Below, one piece after another: positions 57,501-57,766 of a DNA stretch of 57,766 nucleotides. Within the stretch, counting starts at the first letter, position 1. Each line of letters begins with the position of its first letter. The notes under the pieces are model-generated. The model was not told where the DNA came from, did no database searches, and saw nothing but the letters and a program-made list of their open reading frames with translations. The translations under genes and the position numbers were made by a program. The stretch covers positions 4,436-62,201 of the forward strand of contig DBIW01000029.1 of the NCBI GenBank assembly GCA_002296965.1, read 5' to 3'. The stretch is from Treponema sp. UBA792 (GTDB taxonomy: Bacteria > Spirochaetota > Spirochaetia > Treponematales > Treponemataceae).

Positions 57501-57766
57501 CTTCACATCCTGAATCGCGCCGCTGTTTCCATCGACTCCGGCACGCAACGCCGCAGCAACCTCGCCGCTTTTCCTCAGGCTCTCATCCACGGACGCGCGC
57601 AGCTCCCCGATCCGCGCGGAAATCTCGGCTCCGTATTTCTCTATGTTCTCGCCGGCCTCCGCGTTCATCTGCTCGAACGCCGCCTTCTCCTTTTCGTCTG
57701 CGGAGGATACGGCCTCGTTGAAAAGATCAAGGTATTTCTCCCGTAGGCCGCGAAGCTCCTCGTCAA
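54600..57766 (-). CDS. Giant coiled-coil protein, partial (5' end beyond window)
   Basis: At least 1,055 codons are open to the right edge. Nearly the whole product is heptad-patterned coiled coil, rich in Glu, Lys, Gln, Ser and Asp, with no membrane segment or signal in view. At the visible N-terminal side there are three tandem copies of a 91-residue unit (EKEKAAFEQMNAKVGESIEKYG, VDESLRKNSEVAAALRADVDGNS, LREKYLDLF). The last 45 residues (ERETIRALKRDGWSVKELASRFKRTETEIDLLLQL) look like a compact helix-turn-helix of the sigma region 4 or homeodomain-like type. It probably belongs to the spirochaete-specific coiled-coil group called SpiroCoCo in some annotations; I name that from memory. A cytoskeletal or chromosome-scaffold role is conceivable but unproved. 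Confidence 0.78.
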   Translation of the reverse strand, partial: DEELRGLREKYLDLFNEAVSSADEKEKAAFEQMNAEAGENIEKYGAEISARIGELRASVDESLRKSGEVAAALRAGVDGNSGAIQDVKAELDEELRGLREKYLDLFNEAVSSADEKEKAAFEQMNAKVGESIEKYGSAVAKRIAEMQASVDESLRKNSEVAAALRADVDGNSDEIQKIRGDFDESLRQLSGKYMTLFDDALAKADEKEKNAFEQFNAKASESIDKYRGIISQQVSAMHKSLSETLKTITSEAEKSIHDAQESVRALQDECETASMKAAEIQPKLESKIREVSQNIQEFQNSAQIKLDNLSRLISDSIKNAVAESEGRHLSVLEGIDEQIGSYKKDIEYKLSQLETSGADVDMLEKSLRAAMQEVQDRVLSSFSTFSADQQRRQSDFSKSVKENSSSIEAELDEIRRSVDELKASASDNISNRLNDFEDTFTKNLAVKGNQIDTELVEWKQQFDSKLKEFANSYADSRRAAENGYLDELKNGIAALQAKTAEQYSRIGDAADETGKRLQADIDELKNTISSFRTEAGNRIDEISRSSEEQLKAETEKNLGLMNSQLAKIKSQLETDIRTFEDSLKSRQETGVSSIDAALAEFNSWKQQIKHQLDESASLFSEELDSFRASSRAKIEESAQKIMAEAAGYSENIRKQQNELMSRLEELQNNADSSIGSYQERSAEIEERLRKMYADMVSESDERIKSQNALSEQNLSLLRQEIQNASEQNRATQSKFVLKMQNDANDMQSRMSELSKELNEIKSNIQLYEKADQMKRQLEDNITSLRNSIERIEKFSDTAGQLSGQYDAICKMNEDIGRQLASVESQKNRVVMLEQQFDKLMALSGSIDERIGTFRATSDDLQTMEVSVRNYKDKLDQVSQQYERLEKKNEVIERVLKDVDVSYNQLKDIEQRLSDCSRKTQSLPLEIKDVQNDVDRILQSAPKISDAVGKINSLDTMIDQTEKRINDITNVQNGIKQTELNLQELSREVKVRYDGLHQLTKEEVSKNQRPKDAGIAPSERETIRALKRDGWSVKELASRFKRTETEIDLLLQLPD
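56920..57766 (-). repeat. 273-bp tandem repeats inside the coiled-coil gene
   Basis: The segment CTGCTCGAACGC recurs at 57123, 57396 and 57669, exactly 273 bp (91 codons) apart. The two rightmost copies are nearly identical over long stretches (for example around 57400-57530 and 57673-57766), and the leftmost is more diverged. The array continues past the right edge. Confidence 0.85.

Noticed and set aside
56920..57766. CRISPR array or integron-like repeats
   Set aside because: The 273-bp repeats stay in frame inside a coiled-coil gene, with no spacers.

Overview
The window looks like the chromosome of a host-associated or anaerobic spirochaete of the Treponema group, at roughly half G+C by eye. 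This is inferred from the combination of a CarD-type protein followed by a fused ispD-ispF gene, very long coiled-coil and lipoprotein genes with loose lipoboxes, a HAMP/CHASE-like adenylate cyclase, an RND pump operon of the type common in treponemes, and cysteine-type queuosine (QueH) and lipoprotein (Lgt) biology. No 16S rRNA or other decisive marker is present. No integrase, transposase, phage module or CRISPR array was seen.

Layout. 1-5 kb: the start of a FIST sensory gene leaving the left edge, a complete tRNA-Cys unit with promoter and terminator, a small membrane protein, a 562-residue unknown cytosolic protein, and an orphan beta-class (type III-like) DNA methyltransferase. 5-16 kb: one 10.9 kb minus-strand gene for a 3,648-residue lipoprotein made of about 19 Ig-like modules, a TIG-like domain and a propeller-like C-terminus; its upstream region carries a perfect 39-bp palindrome. 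16-22 kb: a membrane-anchored solute-binding-like protein overlapping a MocR regulator, an acyl-CoA ligase, a methyltransferase and a low-molecular-weight phosphatase. 22-26 kb: a DnaJ-domain membrane protein, then a secreted glycogen-binding-type protein and a LacI-fold/GGDEF diguanylate cyclase behind a sigma-28-like promoter, then ybaK. 26-33.5 kb: a tripartite efflux operon (membrane fusion protein, RND pump, lipoprotein, TolC-like protein) read away from a TetR gene broken by an in-frame stop. 33.5-38.9 kb: parAB, a SAM methyltransferase, a HAD phosphatase and an HtrA protease. 39-45 kb: a membrane coiled-coil protein co-transcribed with an adenylate cyclase, then murJ and an M24 peptidase. 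45-50 kb: an MCP, lgt, a FlhG/MinD-like ATPase and a tiny membrane protein. 50-57.8 kb: a lone type IIA topoisomerase B subunit, queH, the carD-ispDF pair, and a coiled-coil giant with 273-bp tandem repeats leaving the right edge.

How the genes work together. The operons are short and often divergent. Much of the content serves the cell envelope (lgt, murJ, HtrA, lipoproteins, RND pump) and signalling (FIST, MCP, adenylate cyclase, diguanylate cyclase, FlhG-like ATPase). The most striking shared feature is promoter layout. At least eleven first genes have a good -10 box ending only 6-7 bases before the start codon, several with a consensus -35 exactly 17 bases further up, and no Shine-Dalgarno site. 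Their mRNAs should therefore begin at or within a base or two of the start codon (leaderless). Genes inside operons, and several exported-protein genes, carry ordinary Shine-Dalgarno sites.
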